A stretch of DNA of 64,000 nucleotides, from the NCBI GenBank assembly GCA_021432635.1, contig MU270037.1, forward strand, positions 640,047-704,046, given 5' to 3'. Below are positions 13,069-25,000 of the stretch, piece by piece. The stretch is from Thozetella sp. PMI_491 (Eukaryota; Ascomycota; Sordariomycetes; Chaetosphaeriales; Chaetosphaeriaceae). The notes beneath the pieces are model-generated. The model was not told the origin of the DNA. It worked only from the letters and a program-made list of their open reading frames with translations, and did no database searches. Position 1 is the stretch's first letter; every line of letters begins with the position of its first letter. A program made the translations under genes and the position numbers.

Positions 13069-14184
13069 ATGGTGGCCAAGTCCGCTACTAACCTGCTTCG
13101 CCTAGGCCCTGTTCACGCGGTGAGCTACTCCGCATCTCCGGGAACTTACGTTCTCGCCGGGTCTGCTGACCGGTCCATCCGGCTCTACAACCCCGCCGCT
13201 CCCGATCCGGCCCCGGCCCCGCCCAAGAAACCCGGAGTTCGGGCCCCACTAGTCCCGGAGGGCCGTCTCATCCAGACCTATTCGGCCCACGGCTACGAAG
13301 TGCTCTCGCTCGCCGTGGCCGCCGACAACGCTCACTTCGCTTCCGCCGGCGGTGACCGCAACGTCTTCTTGTGGGATGTCACCACCGCTCAGACCGTCCG
13401 CCGCTTCGGCAGCTCCGGGTCTGGACAGTTTGGCCACAACAGCCGCGTGAACTGCGTGGCCTTTGGCGGCCAGGACGATAGCCTCGTCATCAGTGGCGGC
13501 TTTGACACTACCGTGAGGATCTGGGACACCAAGTCCGGCGGCGCCGGTGGAGGAAAGCCCGTGCAAGTGCTTACCGAGGCTCGCGACGCCATCACCGCCA
13601 TTGCCGTCCGGGGGCCTGAGATCGTGTCGGGGAGCGTCGATGGCAGAGTGCGCAGCTACGACGTGCGCATGGGACGAATGACCACGGATGTCTTTGCCGC
13701 CAGCGTCACCAGCCTGAGCTTAGCGAGAGACGGAAGGTCCATGTTGGTAAGCACACTCGACAGCAAGGTGCGACTCATGGACCGCGCCAATGGCGCGTGC
13801 CTCAAGACGTACGAAGATGAGAGACGCCGGAACGAAGACCTTCGAATCCAGGCCGTGCTCGGCGGTAAGGAACGATATGTCGTCGCCGGGGACGAGCTGA
13901 CGGCCGAGCCGCCGGCTGCAGTGCCAGCCGGCACGGGCGGCAGTAACGAGGACGGACGAGTATGGGTGTGGGATCTCATGACGGGGAAGGTAGCGGCCAA
14001 GCTCCAGGTCCCGTGGGGGCCAGCGCCGGGGGAGGGCGGCCGCAAACGAGTCGTTGGCCGGGATGGAAAAGAGAAAGAGCGCAAGAACGTGGTCAGCTGC
14101 GTCGCCTGGAAGGAGGGAGGCTTCGGAGATCAGTTCTGCGTAGGCGGCACCTCAGGCGTTGTCACCGTTTTTGGGTCTGCCTAA
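13069..14184 (+). CDS. WD40-repeat protein, WDR83/MORG1 family
   Basis: A single-exon gene of 371 aa made almost entirely of WD40 repeats, with blades ending in motifs such as SIRLYNP, NVFLWDV, TVRIWDT, RVRSYDV and RVWVWDL. The N-terminal approach to the first blade (GPVHAVSYSASPGTYVLAGSAD) and the overall length fit the WDR83/MORG1 family. In animals that family scaffolds MAPK and HIF regulators and is found in late spliceosomal complexes. An insertion rich in Pro and Ala (residues about 45-60) and another near residues 280-300 extend loops between blades. Without an alignment, other single-propeller WD40 proteins cannot be excluded. It is convergent with the mannosyltransferase gene, whose stop is 705 bp away. 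Confidence 0.85.
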   Translation: MVAKSATNLLRLGPVHAVSYSASPGTYVLAGSADRSIRLYNPAAPDPAPAPPKKPGVRAPLVPEGRLIQTYSAHGYEVLSLAVAADNAHFASAGGDRNVFLWDVTTAQTVRRFGSSGSGQFGHNSRVNCVAFGGQDDSLVISGGFDTTVRIWDTKSGGAGGGKPVQVLTEARDAITAIAVRGPEIVSGSVDGRVRSYDVRMGRMTTDVFAASVTSLSLARDGRSMLVSTLDSKVRLMDRANGACLKTYEDERRRNEDLRIQAVLGGKERYVVAGDELTAEPPAAVPAGTGGSNEDGRVWVWDLMTGKVAAKLQVPWGPAPGEGGRKRVVGRDGKEKERKNVVSCVAWKEGGFGDQFCVGGTSGVVTVFGSA

Positions 14185-14889
14185 AACGTGGCATCTCTGG
14201 CCAGCGATACGAGACACTGGGACCTGGCCTGTCCTTGGTTGGGTTCGTTTTGGAGCAGTACGATGGTAATCTCCGCCATCCCTTCTACGCAGGGTACCTA
14301 CAAATACGCATTCGTCGATGGATTGGGGGTAGTAATGCGTATCCTGGCGTATCCTGTGCCCCCTTCCCTCAGGAGCTCGTGTACGCCTGGCAGCAGATGA
14401 TAGTTACGCCACGATGAGCTCATCAGCGAGACCGGGGGAGGGAAGGTTCAAGCCTGGACAATCGCCGCTTCTTCAGAAGCAGCCAGAAATTGGCTATATA
14501 TATTCATGGTCCGTATAATTTCTATACATCGGATTAGCGTAAAAATCGGAGAGACCGACATCCTTCGTCTCTCTCACTGCGCCGGCCGAGCCACCATTAC
14601 AGGTTGGTAGTCTAACCAGTCTACACGATTCGCTCGTGAAGGCGAAAGAATCCGCGTACGCCTGACACCCGAGGTCCCTTTATCCACCCAGAACCCAGAT
14701 GCTTAGATATTGCCCAAAATATGCCCATCCACCCCTCCCCCTGGGCCACGCGTATCGATACAGCCCAGTGTCCCCAAAACCGACCACGCATGTGTCGAAC
14801 ATGTCCATGGACTCTCTAGAAGGCCAAGCCCGTTCCCTGGCATCATACCCCGCGGGTGTGTTGTCTCCGCTCCTGCTTTCACATGGCCT
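14185..14889. other. Convergent 3' intergenic region
   Basis: It lies between the 3' ends of the WD40 gene (+) and the mannosyltransferase gene (-). No gene is seen. The AT-rich stretch around 14485-14540 is a plausible polyadenylation zone. Confidence 0.5.
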
Positions 14890-16333
14890 TTAGCCCTGGC
14901 CAACGAACGAGAACCAGTTGGGCCTGCAGTCCTCCTTGTTGAGCCAGGCCTCTCCATCAGTGAAACGACCAGTTACGCAACCCTTGCACTTGGGGGAGTT
15001 GGGGCAGTTAAAGAAAGGGATGTGCTGGTAGCCAATATCACGGAACCTAAAGTACCGGTCTGTCAGTATCACGCAGCGCCGGAACCCCTTCGTTGTTTGG
15101 GGTATGAGAGGTGACCTACCAATGGATGCGGCTCGAGTCCTCAAACAGGCCCAGCGCGATGCTATGCACGGGAGCGTCGCCCCAGCGCTCATAGAAGAAA
15201 CCACCCGCGTGGTCCAAGTGCTGGAAGTAGTCCTCGTAGGCCTTGCTCCGCCAGAAGTTCATGTCGGCAATCTCAAAGTTGCTCCAGAAGTGGCACGTCG
15301 AGTATCCATTGGCATTCTCGTTGTGCTCCGGGCGACGGATGCTGTCCGTCAGCCACGGCATGGCATTGTTCTCGTGAAGGTACTCGGGGTGCTCGGCCAT
15401 GAACTTGAGCGTCTCAGGCCACAGCGTGGGGATGGACTTGGGCGCATCGTACAGGTTGATGGTGAAGCCATACGTCTTGTTGTTGTCCTGCATGTACCGG
15501 AAGACGTCATAATCGACATCGCAGAAGAAGTGAACCTTGGGTTCCACGCGCCAGTAGTATTGCATGTGTTCAAGCGCCGGGTGCTTGTAGAACAGCCCGC
15601 TGTTCCACCGACACATCTGGTGGTACGAGAGCTTGTCGGCATACTGAATCTCGTTCTCCTTGAGGATCTTCACCGACTCCTGGAAAAGATCCCAGTCAAT
15701 CCACGACGGCATCTCCCAGTGCTCCTTCGGGATCACCTCTATTTCCTCGTCAGTCCTCTGTGCCCAAGACCAGGTCGCCAGGTCAGTTGTTCGAGGAGGG
15801 TGGCATTCGTACCGTAGCGGCATTCAGCCTTGGTCAACGCCCGGGTCTTCTGCTTGAACTCGGCAGAGAAAGGAACGTCGTTGAAGAATGTCCACGGGTA
15901 GTTGAACTTGTGGTTCCACGTGCGCTCTAGGTCCCCCATCGCCTGGAGCATGCCGTCGAGCTCCTCGTTCCGCACCAGCGCCAACAGGGTGGCGTTAATC
16001 CGCGCCGAGTTCTTGATGCCCGGGAGGTAGTCGTCCGAGACGCGCCGTAGGATGCCTTCTGGCTCGCCGGTAGCTGGATAGCAAATTTCTGGTCAGTTTC
16101 CTCCCCAAGGACATGGTAGAGTCGGGGGGGGGGGGGGGGGGCCGCGAAAAGGGCGCCCCGGAGCGAGGAGCACGCGAGGAGCACTCACGATCCAGGTTCG
16201 GATCCCTCTCATTGCTTGGATAGTTCCCTGGCTGCACCACGGGGGTGCTGGGCATGAAGATCTTGTAGAGGAAGAAAACCCAGAGGAGAATGGCCGCGAG
16301 GCCGAGGGCTCTCACTGGTCGCGCGAGAGCCAT
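14890..16333 (-). CDS. Alpha-1,2-mannosyltransferase, GT15 (Kre2/Mnt1/Ktr) family
   Basis: Golgi type II membrane enzyme that transfers mannose from GDP-mannose to O- and N-linked glycans. Four exons on the minus strand: 16333-16189, 16073-15813, 15738-15120 and 15046-14890, giving 393 aa. Donors are GTGAGT, GTACGA and GTAGGT; acceptors are TCCAG, ATAG and TTTAG. Every junction restores family sequence (for example CRY-E-VIPKEHWEMPSW and RIHW-FRDIGYQH). Visible features are a short cytosolic tail, one membrane anchor at about residues 10-27, a stem region, the metal-binding CDVDYD motif, and the HFWSNFEIADMNF block that holds the catalytic region of GT15 enzymes. The length is normal for the family. 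The first intron contains an 18-nt C run on the coding strand. The gene is divergent from the GCP5-like gene, 599 bp away. Confidence 0.93.
16124..16141. repeat. G18 homopolymer inside an intron
   Basis: Eighteen G on the plus strand, that is C18 on the coding strand of the mannosyltransferase first intron, about 50 nt from its acceptor. It may act as an upstream pyrimidine tract. Confidence 0.9.
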
Positions 16334-16932
16334 TTTGGAGGGCTTTGTTGGCTACCGCGGCGGACGATGGGACGAGTTTGCCTATCGCCTTAGCATCGAT
16401 CAATCAGCTGCACGGCGTCTCTTTGATACCGTCGATCCAAGCAACGAGCGATGGAGGGGGTTGGCGCTCTGGATGGAATGGAAAGAAAATCCAGATGGCC
16501 TTTGTCGTCAGTTGCGGCTATGAAGCAAGGTCGTCGTGCCTTGGACGCGCAAGAAAGTAACAAAATTGGGGCTATTAGGGGCTGACAGGGGTCGAAAAGG
16601 GGCGGAAAAGTTTCCAGCTGGCGCCTGCTGATGTCACTCAACTCTCTTTGACCTGGCTTATCTCCACTCCAATCGGGACTCGTTCTTGGCTCTGCCTCCA
16701 CAAATCCGGGGCCGCCCACTTTAATTCGCGTACTAGCAATATGCATTATACTACCTTGCACGCGTCTGGCGTCTTCTGCCATCGTCTGGCATTTTGAGGC
16801 ACAAACCCGACGCCGCCCTTGCTGCACAGCACCGGAACCCGGTCTTTCCTGCCAGTGCTCGCGCGCGACGACAGTCGAAGACCTCAAGACTACCCTACCG
16901 GCTTTGGGGAGGGGCGATGACGCGCTCACACC
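16334..16932. promoter_or_regulatory. Divergent promoter region, mannosyltransferase / GCP5-like
   Basis: A 599-bp head-to-head spacer. One CCAAT box is visible on the plus strand at 16669-16673. No clear TATA box is seen for either gene. Confidence 0.5.
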
Positions 16933-19711
16933 ATGGCCTACCTCGCGCAGCTGGCGGCCCAGACAGATGAGCTGATCGCCGCCGTTGTGCCCGCCTCAGA
17001 GGTAAGCACCCCGCCCCCGCCCCCACGTGCGCTCACTGTCTGAGCTGCATTGCTATACAGAACCGGTGCGGTGTTCTGCTCCCCGGGGACTAACCAGACA
17101 TTCACAGGCACAGCCTCAGAGACGCAATGCCCTCCGAGAAACCACGCTGCGTGCGCTTCGCCAACATCCCTTCGGCCGCACGAACCAGTTTGAGGTGCAG
17201 GAAGTGCTCGAAGGTCTCGAGGAGAGGTTTCGCGTTACGGGACGGGACGCGCTCGGCAGCGCATTAAAAAAGCGACTTGATGCTCTTGAGCCATACATGA
17301 CGGAGTGGACGCCCGAAATCCTGCAGTTGCTGCTCGAGCTTTCCGACCGGCCGGCGCTCAAGTCCCAGATTACAGACCTAGACCTTCTGCTGAAGCCTGA
17401 AGAAGAACCAGTACCTCCTCTTACTTGGCGGGACATCGCAGTTGAGGATGGCTGGGACGATGACCGTGCGCTATGGAGGACCATCGACTACACCAACAGT
17501 TCAGAGGATGAGATTTACGAGGACACGAGATCTGAGTCCTCCGTCCAGTCCGACGGATCGGTCCTGTCCAGTGCCGAGAAATACAGCAGGGCGGCCAAAG
17601 ATTACATTATCAGGCCAGAAGACAAGACCTCCTTGGGGCCAGTCAAGGAGAGCCAGACTTGGAGAGATGCTGCCTCCAAGGACCCCGATGGCAGGTCACG
17701 CAAAACCCCATTATCAGTCTATCAGATGCTGCGTGAAGTTCTCTTCATGCTGGGTGGCTTGGAGACGACCTTGTTCGATGCCAAATGCAATCCTGTGCTG
17801 GACTACCAGCTCACCGATATGTCCTGGGATACGCACAGGGCGTTCATTAGTTCCCTGGCTGAATGTGGGCGGAGCCTCCGCCCTCTTCGCAAGTTCGTTG
17901 CGAGTCGACACCAGATTCCCCTACTGCAGGTTTTCCAGGACTCAGTCCAAAAGGCTCTCAGGTCACTCGATGAGCAACTAGCAACCATGCAGGGGCGGTT
18001 CATGGAGATCGGCCAGGATGTTGTGGTCAGCCTCGCGGGTGTCATGGCCGAACTTGGGCCGTATCTCACGCCTCTGTATGCCTTAGCCAATATTCTTCGC
18101 CGACTCGAGACAGAGCCGCATGCCCACGCGTTCCGCTACCTAGAGCTCTTGTTCGACGCCGCCGAGATGGCCCAGTTGGAGGGCAATGATGCGACCTATG
18201 AGCTCCTTGGATCAGCCTTTTTTGATTGTTTCCAGGTCTATCTACGGCCCATTCGCCTTTGGATGGATGAAGGGCAGCTGGTGTCGGGAGACAGGTCATT
18301 CTTCCTGTCCGAATCACCCAGCCGCGTGCCGCTGCCGAGGATATGGGATGGTCAATTTAAGCTCCTGCGCACCTCGGATGGCGCATTGCACACGCCGCGG
18401 TTTCTGCGGCCTGCGATTCAGCGAATCTTCACCACTGGCAAAAGCATAGTCATGCTAAAACATCTCGGTCGATTCGAGGCGAACAAGGAACAATGGATGA
18501 CACGAGAGCCTCGAATGGATTTTTCTGAGGCTTCAGCCCACTGCCGAGATTTGGCGCCGTTCCCGGAGGTGTTCAATGCCTCGTTCAACGTTTGGATCCA
18601 GAGCAAGCACCACACGGCATCGGCGACTCTCCGCACTATCCTCTTTGAGGACTGCGGGCTCACCTCTGGCCTAGATGCTCTGCAGCGTGTCTATCTCATG
18701 TCGGACGGCGCCATGTCGGACGCATTTGCCTTGGGGGTGTTCAGGCACCTCGATGGTCTCAGCGCCAGTTGGAAAGACCGGTTTATCCTGACAGAGCTGG
18801 CACAGGAGGCCTTCTCGTCACTCGTGGACGCTTATCGTCTTTCCGCATGTGTCGACTCTAAAGACATCGTCCACAGTGCCATTGCATCACGAGTCTCGGT
18901 CCGTGTCAGTCTACCGAGTGTTCGCCTGTCATATCGGCTAAACTGGCCAGTCCAAGTCATCGTCCCAGACGAGGCAGTCCAGGGATATCACACAGTCTTT
19001 GTGCTGCTCCTACAAATCCGGAGAGCCACGTATATGTTGCAGAAAAATCGCTTTACCGGCACGAGTCCCGACAGTCCCGATTCCGGACAGCAATCTGCCT
19101 ACTGCCTCTTACGGGCACGACTGTTGTGGTTCTGCAACAGTATCATGACATACCTTACCTCGCTTGTGCTCGCTCCTAACACCGGACACTTGCGCGAAGG
19201 TTTGCATCGTGCCGTCGATGTCGACGAGATGATAAGCGTCCACAAGCGGTTCATAGATACGATCACCAACGAAGCTTGCCTGGGCCCCAAGCTTCAGCCA
19301 ATCCGCGAGTGCATCCTAGACATATTGGACCTCACCATTAGGCTGGAAGATGCGCAACAGGCGGCGATGGCGAGACTTGCTGATGAAGAACAAGAGATAT
19401 CAAGGCTCTCGATCATGGCCTCGCCCGTCAAGACCCCGGCAAGAAAGGGCAAAGGCGTCTATGTCAGCTCCAGAGAAGACGAGGACGGCAGCCAAGAGGA
19501 TGGGATAGAAGGCGTCCTATTCCGGAGCACAAACGATTCGGACAAGTCTTACACCCAAACCTTAAAAGAGGTGCGCGCGGACTTTGAGAGACACCTGCGA
19601 TTTGTGGCAGGCGGATTGCGGGGTGTGGCAAGAGCTAGCCGCGACGAGGCAGCCACCAAGTGGGATTTGCTTGCAGAGATGCTTGAGGTTGGCATCGGGG
19701 ACCAGCGGTAA
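16933..19711 (+). CDS. Gamma-tubulin complex component, Spc97/Spc98 family, GCP5-like
   Basis: Likely subunit of the gamma-tubulin ring complex, which nucleates microtubules at spindle pole bodies. Two exons, 16933-17001 and 17108-19711, encode 890 aa. The first exon (MAYLAQLAAQTDELIAAVVPASE, partly shown) ends at a GTAAGC donor and the second starts after TTCACAG in phase 0. The N-terminal part has helices followed by PLTWRDIAVEDGW and a WRTIDY-NSSEDE stretch that resembles the linker of GCP5-type proteins. The block YQMLREVLFMLGGLETTLFD is typical of Spc97/Spc98 (GRIP1), and the C-terminal half carries the gamma-tubulin-binding GRIP2 region. Assignment to GCP5 rather than GCP4 or GCP6 rests on the acidic linker and length. 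An internal acceptor at 17060 was rejected because it is out of frame. Confidence 0.82.
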
Positions 19712-20124
19712 GAAGAAAGGGGACGGCGACGAGCAAGCAGGTTAGCGCTGCACAGTCGGACCTGCGGGACTTGATCTCAAAGGACTGAACGACTTGATGA
19801 TATAATGATACCCGTAATAATATACCATGTTATTATGGGCTAGAAACAACGCTTACGGTGCCCGAGGCCGGTTCCCTCCCCAACTGAACAGAAACACATA
19901 GGTTAATCACCAACCCTAACCCAGGGCAACAGCTGTTGTACCTAAGGTACCTAAGGTACCTAGGTACCTACCTACCAGGTATCAATTGCCGATCAACTTT
20001 CAGCCTCATCTGCGCCACGTGGGCCCCACTAAACAACAACCTACCGGAGACGTAACGCCACAACCCATTCCTAGTTAACTTCATCCTTGCATCCCCAAGC
20101 GACTCCCTCACCAGCGCCGTCGTT
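19712..20124. promoter_or_regulatory. Intergenic region upstream of YJU2
   Basis: A 413-bp tandem spacer. It contains overlapping GTACCTAAG/TACCTAGGTA words at 19938-19980. The Yju2 start follows a CCTCACCAGCGCCGTCGTT leader. Confidence 0.5.
19938..19980. repeat. Short tandem and palindromic TACCTAAGG / TACCTAGGTA cluster
   Basis: Successive copies of GTACCTAAG, then TACCTAGGTACC and CCTACCTACC, about 150-190 bp upstream of the Yju2 start. Similar words recur in other intergenic regions of the window. Confidence 0.75.
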
Positions 20125-21116
20125 ATGTCCGAGCGAAAGGTCCTGACGAAATACTACCCAGGTATGCTCAAGTTCTATCGTGCGTATTGAATCAGCTTGC
20201 TAACTTTAAGTGCGCAGCCGACTTCGACCCTTCGGCGCTTGGCCGAAGGCGAAAGCCCAAGGATGCTGGCCCCAAGGTCCAAACGGTGCGGCTGATGGCC
20301 CCGTTCTCGATGCGTTGCATGACATGCGGAGAGTACATTTATAGGGGGAAGAAGTTCAACGCTAGGAAAGAAACGCCTGAGGAGCGTTACTTGTCCATCC
20401 AGATGTATGTCTTAGCAACATCCCTCCCCCACGCAAGCATCATTCCCACTAACCGGTACTTCGCCAGCTTCCGTTTCTACATCCGTTGCCCGCGCTGCAG
20501 CGGCGAGATTATCTTCAAGACAGATCCCAAGAACCAAGACTACAGAGTGGAGCGCGGTGCCAAGCGCAACACAGAGCCGTGGCGTGCCGGCCGCGATGGG
20601 GAACTGGAGGAGACAGATGATGCACGCTTGGACAGGCTGGAGCGCGAACAGGTCGAGGCTGACGCGGAGGAGAATGGCGAGCGCGACGCCATGGCCGAGC
20701 TCGAAGCCAGCAAGGCCGATGCCAAGGAGCGTATGGCCGTCGCCGATCAGCTCGAGGAGATGCGCTACCGCAACGCCCGTATCGAGCGGGCGAACCGCGA
20801 CGGGCTCGACGCCGAAGTTCCCGTGCCTATCGATGAGCGGCGATTGAGGGAAGAGAAAGAGGACGAGGAAGCGGCGAAGAAGGCCTTCGCGTTTGCCAAG
20901 ATGCACGCGACCCTAGAGGAAGATCTGATGGAGGAAGATGAAGACGACGAGGAAACAGAGGAGGGAGGTTCGGCAGCCGCAGCTTCGGCGGCGACCATAC
21001 CGAGTGCCTCAACCTCGACAGCCCCGGTGCCCGCGCCAACCTTCAAACGCCAAGTCAAAAAGAAAAAGGACCACTCGGCCCTCTTGGGCATCAAGAAGAA
21101 GAAACCTCTCGTATGA
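20125..21116 (+). CDS. YJU2: Splicing factor Yju2 (CWC16/CCDC94 family)
   Basis: Step-I spliceosome factor that acts after Prp2 to promote the first transesterification. Three exons, 20125-20161, 20218-20404 and 20468-21116, give 290 aa. The start MSERKVLTKYYPADFDPS is family-typical and is recovered only after removing the first intron (GTATGC donor, GCGCAG acceptor). A second intron of 63 nt (GTATGT donor, CTAAC branch, GCCAG acceptor) has no in-frame stop and would read through; its removal gives the expected YLSIQIFRFYIRCPRC. Two CxxC pairs, MRCMTCGE and IRCPRCSG, form the zinc site, and KTDPKNQDY follows. The C-terminal half is charged and probably coiled-coil, ending in a lysine-rich nuclear localisation stretch (KKKKDH, IKKKK). 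Confidence 0.93.
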
Positions 21117-21141
21117 AAGCGCCGCACATAGACTTAGGCGC

Positions 21142-21175
21142 TGGTAGTAAGGCCCTCTTGGTAGTAAGGCTCTCT
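21142..21175. repeat. 17-bp tandem duplication
   Basis: Two adjacent copies of TGGTAGTAAGGCCCTCT, differing at one base, 26 bp after the Yju2 stop codon. Confidence 0.8.
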
Positions 21176-21841
21176 TGGGTCGCCCACGCCATGGAGTAAC
21201 CATGCGCCAGGGTCATGGGCTTGTCATGCATGACCTGAAATCATACGACACGACTGCCATGTGTACTATTACTGGGCAGCACATTAACACGTGAGAGTGG
21301 CAAGCCACGCCATGTGAGTTCTTACAATCTCGACACTGCGAAACTCACACTCTGACCATTTCCCTTAGATAGTACATACATCACGGTCCTGAGGAGTAGG
21401 TTTGTGTTGAATTTACCACGCCCACCATGTGCTAGGCGTGGTAGTCATCATTCGTGGAGACTTTTTAGTTATCTCAGCCGTGTTCGTCCAAGCCTAGACC
21501 CTGTTACCTATCGTCCAGCCCGTAAACGCCATGCTATTGCGCCCCAAACCAAGGGGAAATCTCGAGGTAGTTCATAGTCCTCGCCTGTTACCCACCCGTA
21601 GCGTGTCCGCGTACTCATCTATGCCGCAAGTTGCCATGTTCAACTTCTTCCTGATTGTCCCATCCTTCGACTTTGCTCTTGCCTTTCGTGTCCGTTCACC
21701 ACTGCCGCCAATACTGCGCCTCAAAACTGGTATGAGATGAGAGGTCGGGCGCTACGGAGAGAGAGAAGAGTGTCGCAAGCTTGGCTTATAGTCAAGTCAT
21801 CTGCCGCGATGGTCGATACCACCGTGGCCCTTCCCAGCGCT

Positions 21842-22087
21842 TCAAGTCTGGTAGCTGTATTCGCTGGGACTCCGGCTGTCTCGACTTCCGGTCGACACTC
21901 CGTTGGGCATGGACGGAGGGCCGTGGCGGGTGCCTCGAGACCTCCTCTGGGGTCCGGTCGAGATCGCTTCCATTTGTTTCTTGGTGTGCTGATGCATGGT
22001 GCGGGCATAGGTACCGAGATCCGACGGCGGCGGTGGAGAGATGGGGATGGAAATGGAGTATGCGTCCTGGGCAGTTGCCATCGTCAT
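21842..22087 (-). CDS. Small hypothetical protein (81 aa)
   Basis: Single-exon ORF of 81 aa starting MTMATAQDAYSISIPISPPP and containing YARTMHQHTKKQMEAIS, a polar helix unlike the Pro/Arg-rich random ORFs around it, followed by a Ser/Arg/Gly-rich tail. The start has a good context (CATCACCATGACG). Small Sordariomycete proteins with a similar YAR-MH-HTK-QME core exist to my recollection, but I cannot name a function. No signal peptide or membrane segment is visible. Upstream, about 500 bp of non-coding sequence could be its 5' leader. The longer overlapping frame on the same strand (21792-22163) looks like a shadow. Confidence 0.5.
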   Translation of the reverse strand: MTMATAQDAYSISIPISPPPPSDLGTYARTMHQHTKKQMEAISTGPQRRSRGTRHGPPSMPNGVSTGSRDSRSPSEYSYQT

Positions 22088-25000
22088 GGTGATGGATGGT
22101 AGATGGAAAGTATCTTAACGGCGATAGAATACTGAATGGGACGGACAATAGAAAAGTTGACAATAGAAAAGGCAGCGCGGCGAAGTGGTTTACTTGGTCA
22201 AGGCTGCTTGGTAGTTCTGACGTTGGATGGAGAGTTTGGTTCGTGGGTTGTGGGGTTACGCTTCACGAGAGGAGCTGGGTACCGTCTTGTAAATAATGGG
22301 AAGAATACAGGGGAATGAAGAGAAAGACTTTTGGGTGGGATGGCTTGAGGTCTTTATAAACGGAATCAAGTTCCAAGGAAAGCTTATCGGGGAGCATCAT
22401 ACCATGGCGCACTGCATGCCTACCGTACAGGGGGGTGTGGGAGAGGGAGGGGGGTTCACAGACCCACGCGGCGAGAAGTGACATGATGGGTACTACAGTA
22501 CCGAAGGAGGCTACTAGGAGAGAAGTAGAGGTCAAATCGCAAGTATGGGGGCTGCGGGGGGTCGGAATCAACCCTCAAGCACACGTAGGTACCTAGCTGC
22601 GAGCGCTCTTTGTCGCTGGCCACCGTCTCAGTCCACCCCCTCCGTCCAGCCCAAGAGGAGACGGTGCCAATCCGACCCGCAAGTAGAAACGCCAAAACCG
22701 CGGTCTAGACTCTACAGAATCTCTTGTTGAGGAGGGGAAAGGCGGCCCTAACGCTTAAGACGGGTACCAAGCGCAGCGGAGCCCATCCTCACTTCCGGCG
22801 GGGATCGACGCTGGTGAGCGCCGTTTTGGCATCAGCGTCTAGAGGGTGGCTGCACGATATGGCGTAAGGGCCCAGTGGGCGAGGCCAATCAAGAGGCCCT
22901 GGGCCGTTCGCCACAGACGGGGCTGTATGGCGTCTGCTAATCTGGAAAGATGAGAGACGTGCCCGTCCTCGTTCGAGGTTACACTTGCCGTCGAGACGAG
23001 ACACACACCCCCAGCACCGATATCAGAACAGGAAAGGAGGTTGCCGATGTATGAGTACAAGGACGGAGGAGGGAGGGGGGCCAGGAGCGATACCCTTAGA
23101 GGAAAGACCCTGCTGATCTCGACAGGACGTCATTCATGAAGTCATGCCATTGGCCACAACTGCTCCTGCTTCTGCTCTCTGCCGCGTTCATATGGACTAG
23201 GAGGGTATAGCCGGGGCCATTTGCGCGAGAGAGGGGCCGCAGAGCCAGACCTTGGACAGAGTTCCAGTCTCCCGCGGCACCGCAAAGGCCAAGGCGCTAC
23301 CGTGCGCATCCATCGCAAATCTGTACCGACCAGCGTCATGCCTTGCCTCTGCACCAAAGGCGAGGAGACAGGATCATAGGTCTGGCAGTAAGCCGCCGGG
23401 CAGGCGTGACGGTGGGGGAGAGGGTCGTTCTGGCCGCGCCCGCTGGCCCGCGCCCCGTCGAGAGAAGCTTTACGTCAGTTCCATCTGAAAGGACTTGAAG
23501 GAGTGTGGGCTTAACTTCGAATCTCCCGCCCATATCTTAGTGATCGGCGTGTGCCCGGCTTGAAGTGATAGGCAGTATGCCATGATGTCATTGGCTGGAC
23601 CATGCAGAAGCCCCGAGGGGTGGGCCAAGAAGCCGGGGGGAGGATGGTATCGGTACGAAGGGGCGCCGGTCCCTTGGCCGAGTCCGCGCAAGTGCCTGCG
23701 ACCGCGGGGTATTGCTGCTGAAGAGCGCCTTGTACTCCACTTTTATCTGGACTTCCGGGGGAGGAGAGAAGGCTTTTGGGGAGGGTGGCACGGTGGACCG
23801 GGGCTTGCTCCACGGCCGCGTGTTGTTCAGTTGCTCAGGGCCAGGGCCTGTACTCTGCCGGCATCACGGCTTCCTACGGCGGGTTTCGAAAGGAGGGGAA
23901 AGGGGCCCAAAGTTGGCACGGCCGCAGCCCAGCAAGGCAGACCTGGCAAGACTGCATGGTGTTTTCCATGTTTACCATCCGCGTGAAGCTTTTCCGGGAG
24001 GCACCAAGCCAAATTCCCATCTCGTGATTTCAGGAAAATGCCATCCTCCGCCTTCACATGGCCAAGATGGGGAATGACTCGCTTGACGCTATTACAACCT
24101 CGGAACGGAGACTGTAGCCGCTGTTGCTGCCCATCCCGGCTCTCCGACGAGCCTGCTAACATGACCACACCTTTAATTTTTCGCCGCCGGTTTGCCGCCT
24201 TGAAACAAATGTTTTCAGGGTCTTCCATGCGGAGGGGGGCGCTATTGCGTCTCAGGGACCCCATGTCGCACCCTATGTTTGTATGTACCTCGTACCTCGT
24301 TGTACACAAGTACACAGACGCACGACAGCGATGTGAGCTGGCATGATGTGGAGGTTCGAGGGAGTGAACGAATGATACGCGAATCAACAAAGCTCAACGG
24401 GGACGGAATGACGGAGATTTGACGTTGACCTTCCCTTCGCATCGCCCGCGTCCGTGAAATGGAAGGCGAGATCGGGGCCGTGGCGAGCGGAGGGGAGTGG
24501 CATGCAATGGGATCAACTGAGCCGTCGCTTACAAGATTTTCGAGACCCTTTTTTTCCTGCCTCTCCTAGAGGAAGGAGGGTCCTGTGAGGTCAGACGGAA
24601 GCATCCATGCAGCCCTTTCTTCCCCACCTATGACATCAGCCTCAGGGTCCCCGTCCTCAGGGTCCCCGTCTCAGCTCTCCAGCGCCCCACCACCAGCACC
24701 TAGTTGGCTGCTACCACTTACTTACCTCTCTAGCTTTCAATTACATGAGCAAACAGGCAAGCATGTTAGGTCATACCCAGGCCGCACTACCCAATGACGA
24801 CTACCAAATCCATTTGTCGAAGATATCACCGGTTGCCCTCCGGAGCTTTTCCCACGCAATGAGATATTTCTACCGTCTTCCGGGGACTTCGGCTGACGAC
24901 ATTGTGCCCTCCAGTACAGAGCCGAAGAGATCATTCAATGCTCACCCCGGCGCCGACCATGTCATCGACTCCATCGATCCAGTGACCCCCATGAGTTTGT

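Noticed and set aside
15104-15817. 237-codon plus-strand ORF
   Set aside because: Antisense shadow of the main mannosyltransferase exon; Val/Leu/Arg-rich with no motif.
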